NCBI GenBank assembly: GCA_014075215.1
Contig: CP046177.1
Span: 930,001 to 994,000, forward strand
Direction: 5' to 3'
DNA: 64,000 nt
Source of the DNA: Flavobacteriaceae bacterium
GTDB lineage: Bacteria; Bacteroidota; Bacteroidia; Flavobacteriales; Flavobacteriaceae
Shown: positions 9,313-17,833 of the stretch, one piece after another
How the letters are laid out: each line of letters begins with the position of its first letter
How positions within the stretch are numbered: the stretch's first letter is position 1
The notes under the pieces: model-generated
The model's database searches: none
What the model was told of the DNA's origin: nothing
The model's input: the letters and a program-made list of their open reading frames with translations, nothing else
Position numbers and translations under genes: made by a program

Positions 9313-9849
9313 ATGATACAAAATACCTCAAAAGAATATGATGCCGTAATAGGAGTCTGTAGAAACCTGTTTATTAAAAAGATGAATGATTACGGTTGTG
9401 CGTGGAGGATCCTGCGATTACCGTCGTTAACTGATCAGATTTTTATTAAAGCACAAAGAATTCGCCAACTACAGGAAAACTACACTCGTAAGATAGAAGA
9501 AGGAGAAAAATCCGAATTTATCGGAATTATCAATTATGCCATCATGGCTCTGATTCAGCTGAAACTCGGAATAGCTATACATCCGGATATAACCATTCAG
9601 GAAGCCATACGGTTATATGATCAACATATAGGAAGTGCAAAAAAACTGATGGAAGATAAAAATCATGACTACGGAGAAGCCTGGCGCGATATGAGAATCA
9701 GCTCTTTAACAGATCTGATTATTCAAAAACTATTACGCGTCAAACAAATAGAGAATAATAAAGGAAAAACCTTAGTTTCCGAAGGAGTTGACGCGAACTA
9801 TCAAGATATTATCAACTATGCGGTATTTGCCATAATACATATGCGCTAA
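9313..9849 (+). CDS. DUF1599 domain protein
   Basis: The 178-aa protein consists of two tandem copies of one motif: KKMNDYGCAWRILRLPSLTD near residue 25 and KNHDYGEAWRDMRISSLTD near residue 118. Each is followed by a helix with Lys/Arg and Gln, and then by INYA. This internal duplication is the hallmark of DUF1599, a family of unknown function conserved in Bacteroidota. The gene is divergent from folP and 33 nt upstream of the DoxX-like gene, the usual arrangement in this phylum. The HDYG/EAW residues suggest an all-alpha NTP-pyrophosphohydrolase-like fold, but that is a guess. Confidence 0.85.
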   Translation: MIQNTSKEYDAVIGVCRNLFIKKMNDYGCAWRILRLPSLTDQIFIKAQRIRQLQENYTRKIEEGEKSEFIGIINYAIMALIQLKLGIAIHPDITIQEAIRLYDQHIGSAKKLMEDKNHDYGEAWRDMRISSLTDLIIQKLLRVKQIENNKGKTLVSEGVDANYQDIINYAVFAIIHMR

Positions 9850-9882
9850 TGATAAAACCATCAAGCAAATCCTAAACTTAAA

Positions 9883-10860
9883 ATGAGAATAATAATTAAA
9901 ATAGTAGTTCATGTATCAAGAATTTTTGTTGGAAGTATATTTATTTTTTCAGGCTTTGCAAAATTAGTAGACCCGATAGGCTCACAATATAAATTTCAGG
10001 AATATTTTAGCCCGGGAGTTTTAAATGTAGAATTTTTAGTACCCTATGCATTACCTTTTTCAATCATCTTAATCATAGCAGAAGTGATACTCGGTATTCT
10101 ATTACTGTTAGGGTACAAACCTAAATTTACCGTTTGGAGTTTATTAATACTTAATGTCATTTTTCTATTTCTTACATGGTATTCCGCATATTACAATAAG
10201 GTAACAGACTGTGGCTGTTTTGGAGATGCCATTACATTAACCCCATGGGAAACCTTTTATAAAAATGTAATTTTAATTGCGCTTATTGTGTTATTACTGT
10301 TCAACATAGAAGAAATCAAGAAAATGCTCTCAAAGAAAATAACAGTAGCACTCATTTTAATTTCTCTAATCAGTTGTTCTTATACCACATACTATGTATT
10401 ACACCATCTACCATTGATAGATTTCAGAGCCTATGCCGTTGGAAAAAATATCCCTGAAGGAATGAAATATAAAGACGATGGAAAAATTCCGCCTGTACAT
10501 GATTTCATGTTGGAAGACACGCAGAATGATTTAACAGAAGAATTAATGGGGAGGGAAAAATTAATGCTTATTATAGTTTATAACATATCAAAATCTAACA
10601 AAAAAGGCTTTGAGCGTATTAAAAAAATAGCAGATAAAGCTATCGAAAAAGGATACACGGTATATGGCGTTTCAGCATCTTTTGGTGATGATTTAATTTT
10701 AATACAAAATCAATATAACTTGCCTTTTGACTTTTTATTCTGTGACGGAACAACACTGAAAACGATGATTCGAGCCAATCCCGGAATCATGACTTTTAGA
10801 AAAGGAACAGTTATCGGAAAATGGAATTGGACTGACACAGAAGATGTTATATTAGAATAA
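9883..10860 (+). CDS. BT_3928-type DoxX/MauE membrane protein
   Basis: The 325-aa protein has an N-terminal four-helix DoxX/MauE-like membrane domain (about 1-150) with GSIFIFSGFAKLVDP and the CGCFGD cysteine motif near residue 110. A fifth membrane helix ends in LISCSYTTYY, and a C-terminal thioredoxin-like domain without a clear CxxC follows (about 200-325). DoxX/MauE proteins take part in quinone or disulfide redox at the inner membrane. It follows DUF1599 by 33 nt and probably shares its transcript. In many relatives tpiA follows, but not here. Confidence 0.8.
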   Translation: MRIIIKIVVHVSRIFVGSIFIFSGFAKLVDPIGSQYKFQEYFSPGVLNVEFLVPYALPFSIILIIAEVILGILLLLGYKPKFTVWSLLILNVIFLFLTWYSAYYNKVTDCGCFGDAITLTPWETFYKNVILIALIVLLLFNIEEIKKMLSKKITVALILISLISCSYTTYYVLHHLPLIDFRAYAVGKNIPEGMKYKDDGKIPPVHDFMLEDTQNDLTEELMGREKLMLIIVYNISKSNKKGFERIKKIADKAIEKGYTVYGVSASFGDDLILIQNQYNLPFDFLFCDGTTLKTMIRANPGIMTFRKGTVIGKWNWTDTEDVILE

Positions 10861-10922
10861 CATTTTATTTTTCTCTAAAAAATAGTAATTTAGCAGCCAA
10901 TCAACACTTAAAACATATAAAA

Positions 10923-11957
10923 ATGAAATTTTTAAAGTACTTATTGTTATTTATTTTAATAGTAATTGTTGGAGGATTTACTTATGTAGCTTTTCAGCCA
11001 AGCGATTATGATGTATCGCGTTCAAAAATTATCAAAGCTCCGTTAGCAACTGTTTTCAATACGGTAAATGAAATGAAAACCTGGGAAAGATGGGGCCCCT
11101 GGCATGATGAAGATTCCACTATTGTAGTTACTTACGGAGATATTACTTCGGGAGTAGGAGCTTACAATAGTTGGACGAGCAAAGATGGTCCCGGAAATAT
11201 GAAAACAATCAATGTGGTTCCCAATGAATTAATCGAACAAAAAATGCAGTTCGAAGAATTTGAACCTAGTGATGTTATTTGGAAGTTTAAAGAAACCGAA
11301 AAAGGTACGGAAGTAACATGGCAAATGAAAGAAGACAAAGCACCTTTCATATTTAAAATGTTTGCTGCCTTCACGGGAGGATGGGACGGAATGTTGGGTA
11401 CTATGGAGGAAAAAGGACTAAATAATTTGGAGGGAGTGGTATTAGAAGAAGTAGCACTGGCAAATAGTTTTAGAGTAGATGAAGTAAAACCTGTAGAACT
11501 TGAAGGAAAGAAATTTATAGGATACTTTCAAAAAACGAGTACAGATGCCAGCCATGAAGAAATGACAAAGCTATTTATGGAATATATGCCTAAGGCTGGT
11601 ATATATGCTGCTCAAAAAGGATTGAAACAAGGAGATTATATACCGGGATCGGTTTATATAAAATGGGATGAAAAAACCAAAGAAGCAGAGTTTTATATCG
11701 GACTGTTACTCAATAAAACGCTAAAACCTGCCGATGGAATGAAAGTGGTTTCTATTCCGGAAGGAAAAGGAATTATGGTTTCTAAATTTGGAAACTATGG
11801 AAATGGAGATCGTGAAGCTCACGAAAAAATTGCTGAGTATGTAAAAGGCAATAATTTAGAAGTAAACAATAATCTTGTATGGGAGTTGTATATGAACGAC
11901 CCCATGACGGTAAAACCGCAAGATATTCAAACAGATATTTACTATATCTTAAAGTAA
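10923..11957 (+). CDS. SRPBCC plus GyrI-like effector-binding protein
   Basis: This 344-aa protein has an N-terminal membrane or signal segment (LKYLLLFILIVIVGGFTYVAF), a START/SRPBCC ligand-binding domain (about 30-165) and a C-terminal GyrI-like/AraC effector-binding domain (about 185-344). The same order occurs in many Bacteroidota proteins of unknown role, thought to bind small hydrophobic molecules. No DNA-binding domain is present, so it is not itself a regulator. A strong hairpin follows it. Confidence 0.82.
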   Translation: MKFLKYLLLFILIVIVGGFTYVAFQPSDYDVSRSKIIKAPLATVFNTVNEMKTWERWGPWHDEDSTIVVTYGDITSGVGAYNSWTSKDGPGNMKTINVVPNELIEQKMQFEEFEPSDVIWKFKETEKGTEVTWQMKEDKAPFIFKMFAAFTGGWDGMLGTMEEKGLNNLEGVVLEEVALANSFRVDEVKPVELEGKKFIGYFQKTSTDASHEEMTKLFMEYMPKAGIYAAQKGLKQGDYIPGSVYIKWDEKTKEAEFYIGLLLNKTLKPADGMKVVSIPEGKGIMVSKFGNYGNGDREAHEKIAEYVKGNNLEVNNNLVWELYMNDPMTVKPQDIQTDIYYILK

Positions 11958-11966
11958 AGGTCCGAA

Positions 11967-12017
11967 AAAAACACCATTGCGATCTGAATCATCTGTTATT
12001 CTTCGCAATGGTGTTTT
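11967..12017 (+). terminator. Hairpin terminator before crcB
   Basis: A 15-bp inverted repeat (aaaacaccattgcga / tcgcaatggtgtttt) with a 20-nt loop ends in T residues just after the SRPBCC/GyrI gene. It reads as an intrinsic terminator. The crcB start at 12023 lies right behind it. It does not match the fluoride riboswitch. Confidence 0.7.
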
Positions 12018-12022
12018 CTATT

Positions 12023-12388
12023 ATGAGACAATTAATACTCGTTTTTATTGGAGGAGGTTTTGGTAGTGTATTTCGTTATATTCTGGGGAAATACCTAAAC
12101 CATCCGGAAACAGGCATCCCACTGGGTACCTTTGCTGCCAATATTATAGGAAGCTTCCTTATAGGAATCATCTTAGGTTTGGCAGCGAAAAACGAAGCCT
12201 TAGATCAAAACCAAACCCTATTATTGGCAACAGGATTTTGTGGCGGATTTACTACTTTTTCTACCTTTGCATATGAAAACTATGTTTTCTTAAAAGGCGG
12301 TGATTTTGTGAGCTTTGCTTTTTATACCATTGTAAGTTTTGTCATGACTTTTTTGGCAGTCTTTTTAGGAATGTATTTGATAAAATAA
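12023..12388 (+). CDS. crcB: Fluoride exporter CrcB/Fluc
   Basis: CrcB proteins are dimeric fluoride channels that relieve fluoride toxicity. The 121-aa product has four membrane helices and the family motifs GGGFGSVFRY at the start, GTFAANIIGSFLIG, and TGFCGGFTTFSTFAYE with the conserved Phe-box and Asn/Thr residues. The ATG at 12023 is preferred because the conserved N-terminus begins there. An upstream in-frame start at 11879 would lie inside the preceding gene and the terminator. Confidence 0.92.
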   Translation: MRQLILVFIGGGFGSVFRYILGKYLNHPETGIPLGTFAANIIGSFLIGIILGLAAKNEALDQNQTLLLATGFCGGFTTFSTFAYENYVFLKGGDFVSFAFYTIVSFVMTFLAVFLGMYLIK

Positions 12389-12448
12389 ACAGTAGAGACC
12401 TTTGCAAAATTGATTTGGCAAAAAATGGATCAAGACTAATTGTTGTGT

Positions 12449-13384
12449 TTATGCAAAAATTGTAGTTAATCTATAGAGGAAGAATTCTGTGTTTTTGACC
12501 CCTCTAAATTGTAATCTAAAGGCTTTGATTTTGGCATTGAAAGATTCTGCCGCTGCATTAGTACTTCTATTAATGAAGTAATTCAATATTGATCTATAGT
12601 TAAGCCTGATAGAGTTTGCTATGGTATTAAAAGCCTTGTATGCTGTTTGTTCTACATCTTTATACCAATGCGCTAGTTTTGTATAAGCGACTTGTATTGA
12701 GTTTGCTGTGTTGAAGATATTTCTAAGTCCTTGTACGAGCTTAAAAGCTGTTTTGATATCAGGATATCTTTTAAAGAGGATGTTAGCTCTTACTCTTTGA
12801 TCTTCTGTCCAATTACTTGGTGCTTTGTAGAGTAAGTATCTGCTTCTAGCCAAGAGTTGCTTTATGGTATCTCCATTTTCTAATATTTCAGGGTAATATT
12901 CTTTGTTATTGGTTTTGGCAAGTTTGATCCGTTCATTTTCTGTATCTATGGCTTCCCATCGATGTTTGATCCTAATTTCTTGAAGTGCTTCTAGAGCTAG
13001 TTTCTGTACATGGAATCTATCGGTTACTTGTATGGCTTTGGGGAAACACCGTTTGGCAATCAGCTTCATGGAGTTCGCCATATCTAGGGTAATTTCTCTG
13101 ACCTTGTTTCTTTTCGCAGATGAGATTTTAAATAGGTGTTTGATAATAGGTTCTGCTTTGGTAGTAGCTATGATCGCCACAATACTTCCTTTCTTTCCTT
13201 TAGCTTTTTTATTGGTAACGATGGTGTAGAGTTCTCCTTTTGATAAGGCTACTTCGTCGATAGATAATCGAGTTCCTATATTCTCAGGGAAGATCAACCA
13301 CTCTTTGGCATGAGACTTTTCCTTCCACTGTTTAAACTCACTCAAATAATCTCGATACTGCCTTTGGAACTTCTTCCCATTCAC
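12449..13384 (-). CDS. ISL3/ISAon1 transposase, catalytic part
   Basis: This 311-aa DDE transposase of the ISL3 type has SIDEVALSKGELYTIV with the first Asp, ITLDMANSM, VTDRFHVQKLALEAL, and a C-terminal RSTNAAAESFNAKIKAFR with the catalytic Glu. The annotated start is GTG. The same frame is open further upstream (a TIARIYG-containing segment), so the natural product is probably a fusion with the N-terminal part made by a +1 (or -2) frameshift near 13425. Confidence 0.88.
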   Translation of the reverse strand: MNGKKFQRQYRDYLSEFKQWKEKSHAKEWLIFPENIGTRLSIDEVALSKGELYTIVTNKKAKGKKGSIVAIIATTKAEPIIKHLFKISSAKRNKVREITLDMANSMKLIAKRCFPKAIQVTDRFHVQKLALEALQEIRIKHRWEAIDTENERIKLAKTNNKEYYPEILENGDTIKQLLARSRYLLYKAPSNWTEDQRVRANILFKRYPDIKTAFKLVQGLRNIFNTANSIQVAYTKLAHWYKDVEQTAYKAFNTIANSIRLNYRSILNYFINRSTNAAAESFNAKIKAFRLQFRGVKNTEFFLYRLTTIFA

Positions 13385-13421
13385 GCCATAGATTCTTGCA
13401 ATGGTTTTGCAATCACTCTTC

Positions 13422-13775
13422 TCAGTATCGACTAATCTCTTTTAAAAAAGCAGCAAACTCACCTGTCATGCGAGTTCCCTGAGCTACTAGATTCCAATCT
13501 CTTTGAATGATTTGCCTAGTCTCTTTATCTAACCATCTACGTCGCCTTACGTGAAGATACACAGTGTTTCCACGCAAAGGAAAGTCTTCAATAGTAATCT
13601 CTTTGTGGAAACCATGAGCAATTACATTAGGATTTATGACTTCTTTAGGAACAACATTACGCTCTTCAAAATACAAATGAAGTTCCTCATTTCGATGAGT
13701 GTGTCTTACCAAATCAAAATGTTCTACGAGCATCTCAGGTAAGATGAATTTTAAAAGGTCTAAGGATAATTCCAA
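13422..13775 (-). CDS. ISAon1-type transposase N-terminal region
   Basis: This 117-aa protein corresponds to the separate N-terminal region of ISAon1-type transposases: an acidic helical start, then HLYFEERN and HLRRRRW-like basic sequence (YLHVRRRRWLDKETRQI) that probably binds the IS ends. It ends 38 nt before the start of the catalytic part, in a different frame. The T6A4 tract (ttttttaaaag, minus strand, near 13440) could be a recoding site, but this is unproven. Confidence 0.8.
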   Translation of the reverse strand: MELSLDLLKFILPEMLVEHFDLVRHTHRNEELHLYFEERNVVPKEVINPNVIAHGFHKEITIEDFPLRGNTVYLHVRRRRWLDKETRQIIQRDWNLVAQGTRMTGEFAAFLKEISRY

Positions 13776-14090
13776 TCTCTGTTTTTTTTTACAAAGATCA
13801 AAACTTTAATTCAATCCACACAAAACTTTTGACCCTGATCCCTAATTGCTTCGTTTCACTCGCAAAGACACACTTCATTCAATCTTCAATTAACAATTAA
13901 TCTTCATCTGAACTCACACACAACTTTTGTGACTGATCCCAAAAAAGTTCGACGCCCGAAGAAAATTTTAAACCGGAATAACCTGTTGGTTTTGAGGATT
14001 TAAAATTTTCGAGAAGGAAGAAATTTGAAGCCAAATCAATTTCAATACGGAATATATCACTATTTTGCAAAGGTCTCCGGTACTAATACC

Positions 14091-14120
14091 AGTAATTTCA
14101 AGTGATAAATGGTATAAATC
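14091..14120. repeat. Relic of the ATACCATTT-type repeat
   Basis: The stretch aagtgataaatggtat near 14104-14119 matches, inverted, the ataccatttatcactt sequence at 4051 and resembles the ends of the element at 43040-43197. Only one end is recognisable. Confidence 0.35.
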
Positions 14121-14123
14121 TAC

Positions 14124-14741
14124 CTATTTGTCTTTTTTAAAGACCTTTACTCCTGCTTTAATAGCAATACCCAAATGATTTTTTCTTGGAGTAAGCGGAC
14201 AGGAATAGTTTTCGTTGTACGCACAATATGGATTATAAGTATTGTTAAAATTAAGAACAACAGTACCATCTTCATTTATAGTACTTAAAAAAACATCCAT
14301 ATAACGACCACCTCCATACGATTCTTCACCACTGGTGCCATCTGTAAAAGGTAAAAACAGATAATCCCGATACTTCGGATCACTGAGTTCGTCCTGATTT
14401 TGATACAGTGTTAACTGAAATGTTCTTCCTTTCAGAGAAAAGTGTAAAATTCCATATTCCCTATACAAAGGCTTCCAATCTGTTGTAGTAGGCATTTCAA
14501 AAACGGGAGTATCGGGAGTCAGGGTTAGCTTTGCCGTAACTATAAAAGAAGAATCTACAGGAAAGAAATCCAGCCCTTTAAAACTTTTTAAATCTTTCTT
14601 TTTTAATGGTGACCTCGTAACGTCTTTATATTGAGCATTTAACTCGCGCTGATATTCGGTTTCTCCTGCTACAGGCTTTTTGTCCTGTGAATTGCAGGAG
14701 ATAAAAATGAATAAAATTAAAATGGTAATGCGTTTTTCCAC
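14124..14741 (-). CDS. DUF1684 lipoprotein
   Basis: The 205-aa product starts with a lipoprotein signal (ITILILFIFISCNSQ, Cys in the lipobox) and carries a DUF1684 domain with LHFSLKGRTFQLTLYQ, LFLPFTDGTSGEESYGGGRY, LNFNNTYNPYCAYNENYSCP and NHLGIAIKAGVK. The family has unknown function. A GTG start at 14741 is chosen because it places the lipobox correctly. The frame extends upstream to 14870 without a plausible signal peptide. A 28-aa ORF lies divergently upstream. Confidence 0.82.
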   Translation of the reverse strand: MEKRITILILFIFISCNSQDKKPVAGETEYQRELNAQYKDVTRSPLKKKDLKSFKGLDFFPVDSSFIVTAKLTLTPDTPVFEMPTTTDWKPLYREYGILHFSLKGRTFQLTLYQNQDELSDPKYRDYLFLPFTDGTSGEESYGGGRYMDVFLSTINEDGTVVLNFNNTYNPYCAYNENYSCPLTPRKNHLGIAIKAGVKVFKKDK

Positions 14742-14838
14742 TTTTGGGAAATTTTGTTCTAAGATACAAGAAAGAAGATCATTTTTTGGTTTTTGTGTCA
14801 GAAATTTGTGTAGTTTTACAACATCAACAAAACAAATT

Positions 14839-14925
14839 ATGAGAATTGTCAATAAAACATATACTTGCAAACAATGGATTTTAGGTATCCATAGCCATAA
14901 CCGGGCATTGTATGTGTTTTTATGA
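14839..14925 (+). CDS. Small ORF, 28 aa, followed by terminator
   Basis: A 28-codon reading frame (starting MRIVNKTYT, containing CKQWILGIHSHNRALYVFL) is followed after 25 nt by a strong intrinsic terminator. Rich in Tyr, Trp, His and Asn, it could be a genuine small protein or a leader peptide. It is a complete short transcription unit in its own right, between the DUF1684 and MFS genes. No family is recognised. Confidence 0.4.
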   Translation: MRIVNKTYTCKQWILGIHSHNRALYVFL

Positions 14926-14949
14926 TATATAAATAAAACGAATCAATAC

Positions 14950-14985
14950 AAAAAGTCCGGCTGTTTAGCCGGATTTTTTATTTTA
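14950..14985 (+). terminator. Intrinsic terminator after the small ORF
   Basis: The stem tccggct / agccgga with a GTTT loop (14956-14973) is preceded by A residues and followed by tttttta, a classic bidirectional-looking intrinsic terminator. It lies 27 nt before the MFS transporter start. It could act as an attenuator for that gene if transcription starts upstream of the small ORF. Confidence 0.8.
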
Positions 14986-15011
14986 AAGCAATCCTTAACT
15001 AACTTAAAACA

Positions 15012-16220
15012 ATGAAAAAGTTATATGTTAACTATTTAGGTACGTTTAAAGGGCTTTCCGTAGAAGTTTGGTGGCTCTCACTGATCACGTTCATCAATAG
15101 AGCGGGAACTATGGTCATTCCTTTTTTAACATTGTATTTAACTAAAGATTTAGGTTTTACGGAAGAAAATGTAGGTTGGATCATGTCTTGTTTTGGACTG
15201 GGATCGGTTTTGGGTTCCTGGTTAGGTGGAAAATTAACTGACAGTATCGGCTACTATAAAGTGATGAGCATAAGCTTATTCCTGACAGGAGTTTTGTTTA
15301 TTGCATTGCAATATGTAACTACGCTAGCGGGTTTTTGTGTAGGTATCTTCTTGGTGATGCTGGTTGCTGATACCTTCAGGCCCGCTATGTTTGTAGCTTT
15401 AAGTGCCTATAGCAAACCGGAAAACAAAACCCGATCGGTGACACTCATCCGACTGGCAATCAACCTGGGATTTTCTGCCGGCCCGGCTGTTGGTGGCTTT
15501 ATCATCACATCCATCGGATATTACGGCCTTTTTTGGGTCGATGGTATTACATGTTTGATGGCAGTCGTACTATTAATACAAGTATTAAACCCTAAAAAAG
15601 CACGCATTCTGGATGAAGTGAAAGTAGAAAACCCGGTTTCCATATACAAAGACAGGCCGTTCTGGATTTTCTTTATCGCCATGTTTTTATTTGGATTCGT
15701 GTTTCTACAATATTTCTCAACGATGCCCCTGTATTACAGGGATGTATACCATTTGACAGAATTGGAAATAGGTTTGCTTTTCGGAATGAACGGATTTCTC
15801 ATTTTTTTATTGGAAATGCCACTGATCAAATGGCTTGAAAATACCCGATATTCAAAACCCTTCCTTATACTTATCGGATTTCTGTTAACTGCATTCAGCT
15901 TTTGGGTACTCATTACAGGATTTTGGGTAGGTATTCTGATTATTGCTATGTTATTGGCAACCGTAGGAGAGATGATCGCATTTCCGTTTTCAAATGCTTT
16001 TGTAATAGACAGAGCTAAAAAAGGAAACCAGGGAGAATACATGGCTTTTTATACCATTTCATTTTCCATTGCCCATGTTTTCGGGCATAACTCGGGAATG
16101 CAACTGATAGCTAAAATAGGCTTTGACAATACCTGGACAGTCATTACTATTTTGTCATTCGTAGGTATTTTTTGTTTGATGTTGTTAATACAATTTTTGA
16201 AAAAAGAAAAACAAAAATAA
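15012..16220 (+). CDS. MFS transporter
   Basis: The 402-aa protein has about twelve membrane helices in two halves and the major facilitator loop 2-3 motif as GSWLGGKLTDSIGYYKVM (GxLaDrxGrk type). A second GxxxGP-like motif is in NLGFSAGPAVGGF. This fits a drug- or metabolite-exporting proton antiporter of the DHA1 type. The substrate cannot be inferred. It is a single gene behind a terminator. Confidence 0.88.
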   Translation: MKKLYVNYLGTFKGLSVEVWWLSLITFINRAGTMVIPFLTLYLTKDLGFTEENVGWIMSCFGLGSVLGSWLGGKLTDSIGYYKVMSISLFLTGVLFIALQYVTTLAGFCVGIFLVMLVADTFRPAMFVALSAYSKPENKTRSVTLIRLAINLGFSAGPAVGGFIITSIGYYGLFWVDGITCLMAVVLLIQVLNPKKARILDEVKVENPVSIYKDRPFWIFFIAMFLFGFVFLQYFSTMPLYYRDVYHLTELEIGLLFGMNGFLIFLLEMPLIKWLENTRYSKPFLILIGFLLTAFSFWVLITGFWVGILIIAMLLATVGEMIAFPFSNAFVIDRAKKGNQGEYMAFYTISFSIAHVFGHNSGMQLIAKIGFDNTWTVITILSFVGIFCLMLLIQFLKKEKQK

Positions 16221-16287
16221 CGGGCCGAAATCAAATTACAAAAAAAGGAGTTCGGTTTAGCCTTTTACCAACAACCTATTATGGAAA

Positions 16288-16381
16288 AGTTCACTTATTG
16301 TCTCTCTACAAAATGTTTAAAATTAACCAGCCATTTTTGTACCTGCTTTTTAAAAAAAGAAGGAAATAAAAGAGCTGTGAC
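16288..16381 (-). repeat. 94-bp direct repeat, copy 1: duplicated 3' end of an SRPBCC gene
   Basis: These 94 bases repeat the sequence at 23233-23326 with only a few differences. On the minus strand they encode the last residues of the SRPBCC protein at 23240-23680 (VQKWLVNFKHFVERQ). Only the tail is present, so this is a fragment, not a gene. The two copies bound the accessory block 16382-23232. The rest of the spacer 16221-16487 shows no gene. Confidence 0.88.
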
Positions 16382-16487
16382 GGGCTCTTTATTCTATAAA
16401 ATTACTACAATTTTTAATACTGCTTTTCTCATCATCTTTAAATCATTAAAAAAGGGTAGTATATTAGAATTGTATTACCCCTGAATT

Positions 16488-16749
16488 TTATTGTTTAGTG
16501 AAATGCATATAACTAATTTTAGGTTTAAGAACTGTTAATGTCATTTTATCATCTCCAAGGCTATTTATCTCATATTCTATGGCCTCTCCCGGATCATATA
16601 CATAACTACTTACGGCAACTAATTTAAGAAAGGTAAGTTCTAGCCCGCTTGTAGAAAAACTATTACGAATCGAGTAAGTGAATTCTTGCGTAGGTTCTCC
16701 GGTATAATATTTATAACAAGTACCATTACTTTCAAATTTAATTTTATAA
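16488..16749 (-). pseudogene. C-terminal fragment of a lipocalin-like partner protein
   Basis: An open frame on the minus strand, cut off by the IS1595-type element at 16750, encodes about 86 residues. It includes YYTGEPTQEFTYSIRNSFST, SYVYDPGEAIEYEINS and a terminal HFTKQ. The end resembles the end of the complete gene at 18230-18619 (LHLFTKQ), and both lie downstream of GH19 sequences. I read it as the second, divergent copy of that partner gene, truncated by the IS. Confidence 0.6.
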
Positions 16750-17833
16750 GGCTCTAGTTTAAAATTGCGTTGATATTAATTTTTGATACTTCAATCCAAT
16801 ATTTTGATATTTTTGATACGCATTAATATGTTCTGACACTTTATTTACAAAGGCATTGAGTTTATCGTTTCTATATTTTAATTTTTCTTTGATGCGATAC
16901 CAGTTCAAATATTGTTGCAAGTATTTGGTAGATACTCCCCAAAACTTGTTATCTATCCATTTCTTAACTCTGTTATGAGTTGAGTTGACATGTTGTATAT
17001 GATACACTTTGTTTTTGACACGTTGTTTTATGACGCCTTTTAGAGTGTGATGCTCTATTTTATTGTCTATTGCAAATCCTTTGTAGCTTAGATGTGTGTC
17101 CCTACATAAAATGGCTTTACTTGCCTTTATTCTGCTGCCAATAGCATTTACAATATCTATTTTCTTTAATCTTCCCATAGTGGCTACAGTAATATCTGGA
17201 TTAGATGTTCTATCTTGGGTTACAATAACAGCTACTTGATCATTACTGATGCCTTTGGTTTTAGAGCTACCACCACGTTTTCTTGATTCCCGATGATTTA
17301 CTGGTCGCCCTTTTTCTGAATTTAAAAAGAAGGTCTCATCACTTTCTGTAATGCCTGTAAAATCATCTTTATCGTTTTCTGATAATGGGACTAATATCTT
17401 ATGAGGCCAGTCAAAAGCCGTTTTCTTGTTTATCGATAAGGCTACTTTTATCTTATCTAAGCTCTTTTCTTCTAGCATTAATTTAAGGTAGTCATCAATC
17501 TTGTCCTTATGTTGCAAACCTGCCATCCAAGTACCTGTGTATTCTGTAAAACTGCGTTTGCAGGATTTACACTTATAGCGCTGAGAGCCTTTGTCAATAC
17601 CAAATTTTACATACTTTGGATGCGAGCAATGGGCGCAACAACCTAACTTATTGTCTAATAAAAAACGCCTAGATTCTTGGCTTCTTACCGTTGGAACTGA
17701 ATCTTTTGGTGATGTTGACAATTCTTTTAACAATTCCTGCCTTTCAGATGGGGAAAGCATGGAAATTCCTCGCTTTATTTCTTGTAAATTCATGTATTAA
17801 ATATACAAATAATAGCTGTTATTAACTAGAGCC
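16750..17833 (-). mobile_element. IS1595-family insertion sequence
   Basis: The element of about 1084 bp has ends ggctctagttt and, read inward from the right, ggctctagttaat. It encodes one transposase. The flanking bases (tttataa left, aatctcgc right) do not form an 8-bp duplication, so one flank may have been lost by deletion or recombination. It separates the decayed GH19 fragment from the partner-gene fragment. Confidence 0.82.
16759..17793 (-). CDS. IS1595-family transposase
   Basis: The 344-aa transposase has an N-terminal zinc ribbon (CCAHCSHPKYVKFG and YKCKSCKRSFTEYTGT), a helix-turn-helix region, and a DDE/DDN-type ISXO2-like core with ITESDETFF, ILCRDTHLSYKGFA and HIQHVNSTHNRVKKWID. 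The length is normal, and the gene appears intact. Confidence 0.92.
   Translation of the reverse strand: MNLQEIKRGISMLSPSERQELLKELSTSPKDSVPTVRSQESRRFLLDNKLGCCAHCSHPKYVKFGIDKGSQRYKCKSCKRSFTEYTGTWMAGLQHKDKIDDYLKLMLEEKSLDKIKVALSINKKTAFDWPHKILVPLSENDKDDFTGITESDETFFLNSEKGRPVNHRESRKRGGSSKTKGISNDQVAVIVTQDRTSNPDITVATMGRLKKIDIVNAIGSRIKASKAILCRDTHLSYKGFAIDNKIEHHTLKGVIKQRVKNKVYHIQHVNSTHNRVKKWIDNKFWGVSTKYLQQYLNWYRIKEKLKYRNDKLNAFVNKVSEHINAYQKYQNIGLKYQKLISTQF

Larger units (their letters stand above)
12427..13939 (-). mobile_element. ISL3-family (ISAon1-type) insertion sequence
   Basis: The element runs from ggatcaagac to gactgatcc. Its right end, read inward, also starts ggatca and then shows aaaagttgtgtg, and a second similar end (cttttgaccctgatcc) ends at 13842. 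Flanks are caaaaaat and caaaaaag, an 8-bp duplication with one mismatch, as expected for ISL3. It encodes a two-part transposase on the minus strand. A 190-bp relative without a gene lies at 42609-42798. Confidence 0.82.
12395..14077. mobile_element. 162-bp miniature element (copy 2) split by an ISL3-type IS
   Basis: Bases 12395-12426 and 13940-14077 together form the same 162-bp element as at 8003-8164, after removing the 1513-bp IS and one 8-bp flank. The ends are gagacctttgcaaaa and ttttgcaaaggtctc. No clean target duplication of this copy is visible. The nesting shows the miniature element is older than the IS insertion. Confidence 0.85.

Noticed and set aside
11960..12022. Fluoride riboswitch upstream of crcB
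   Set aside because: The region is a simple 15-bp hairpin with a T-run. The conserved fluoride-aptamer elements are absent, and it fits a terminator of the preceding gene.
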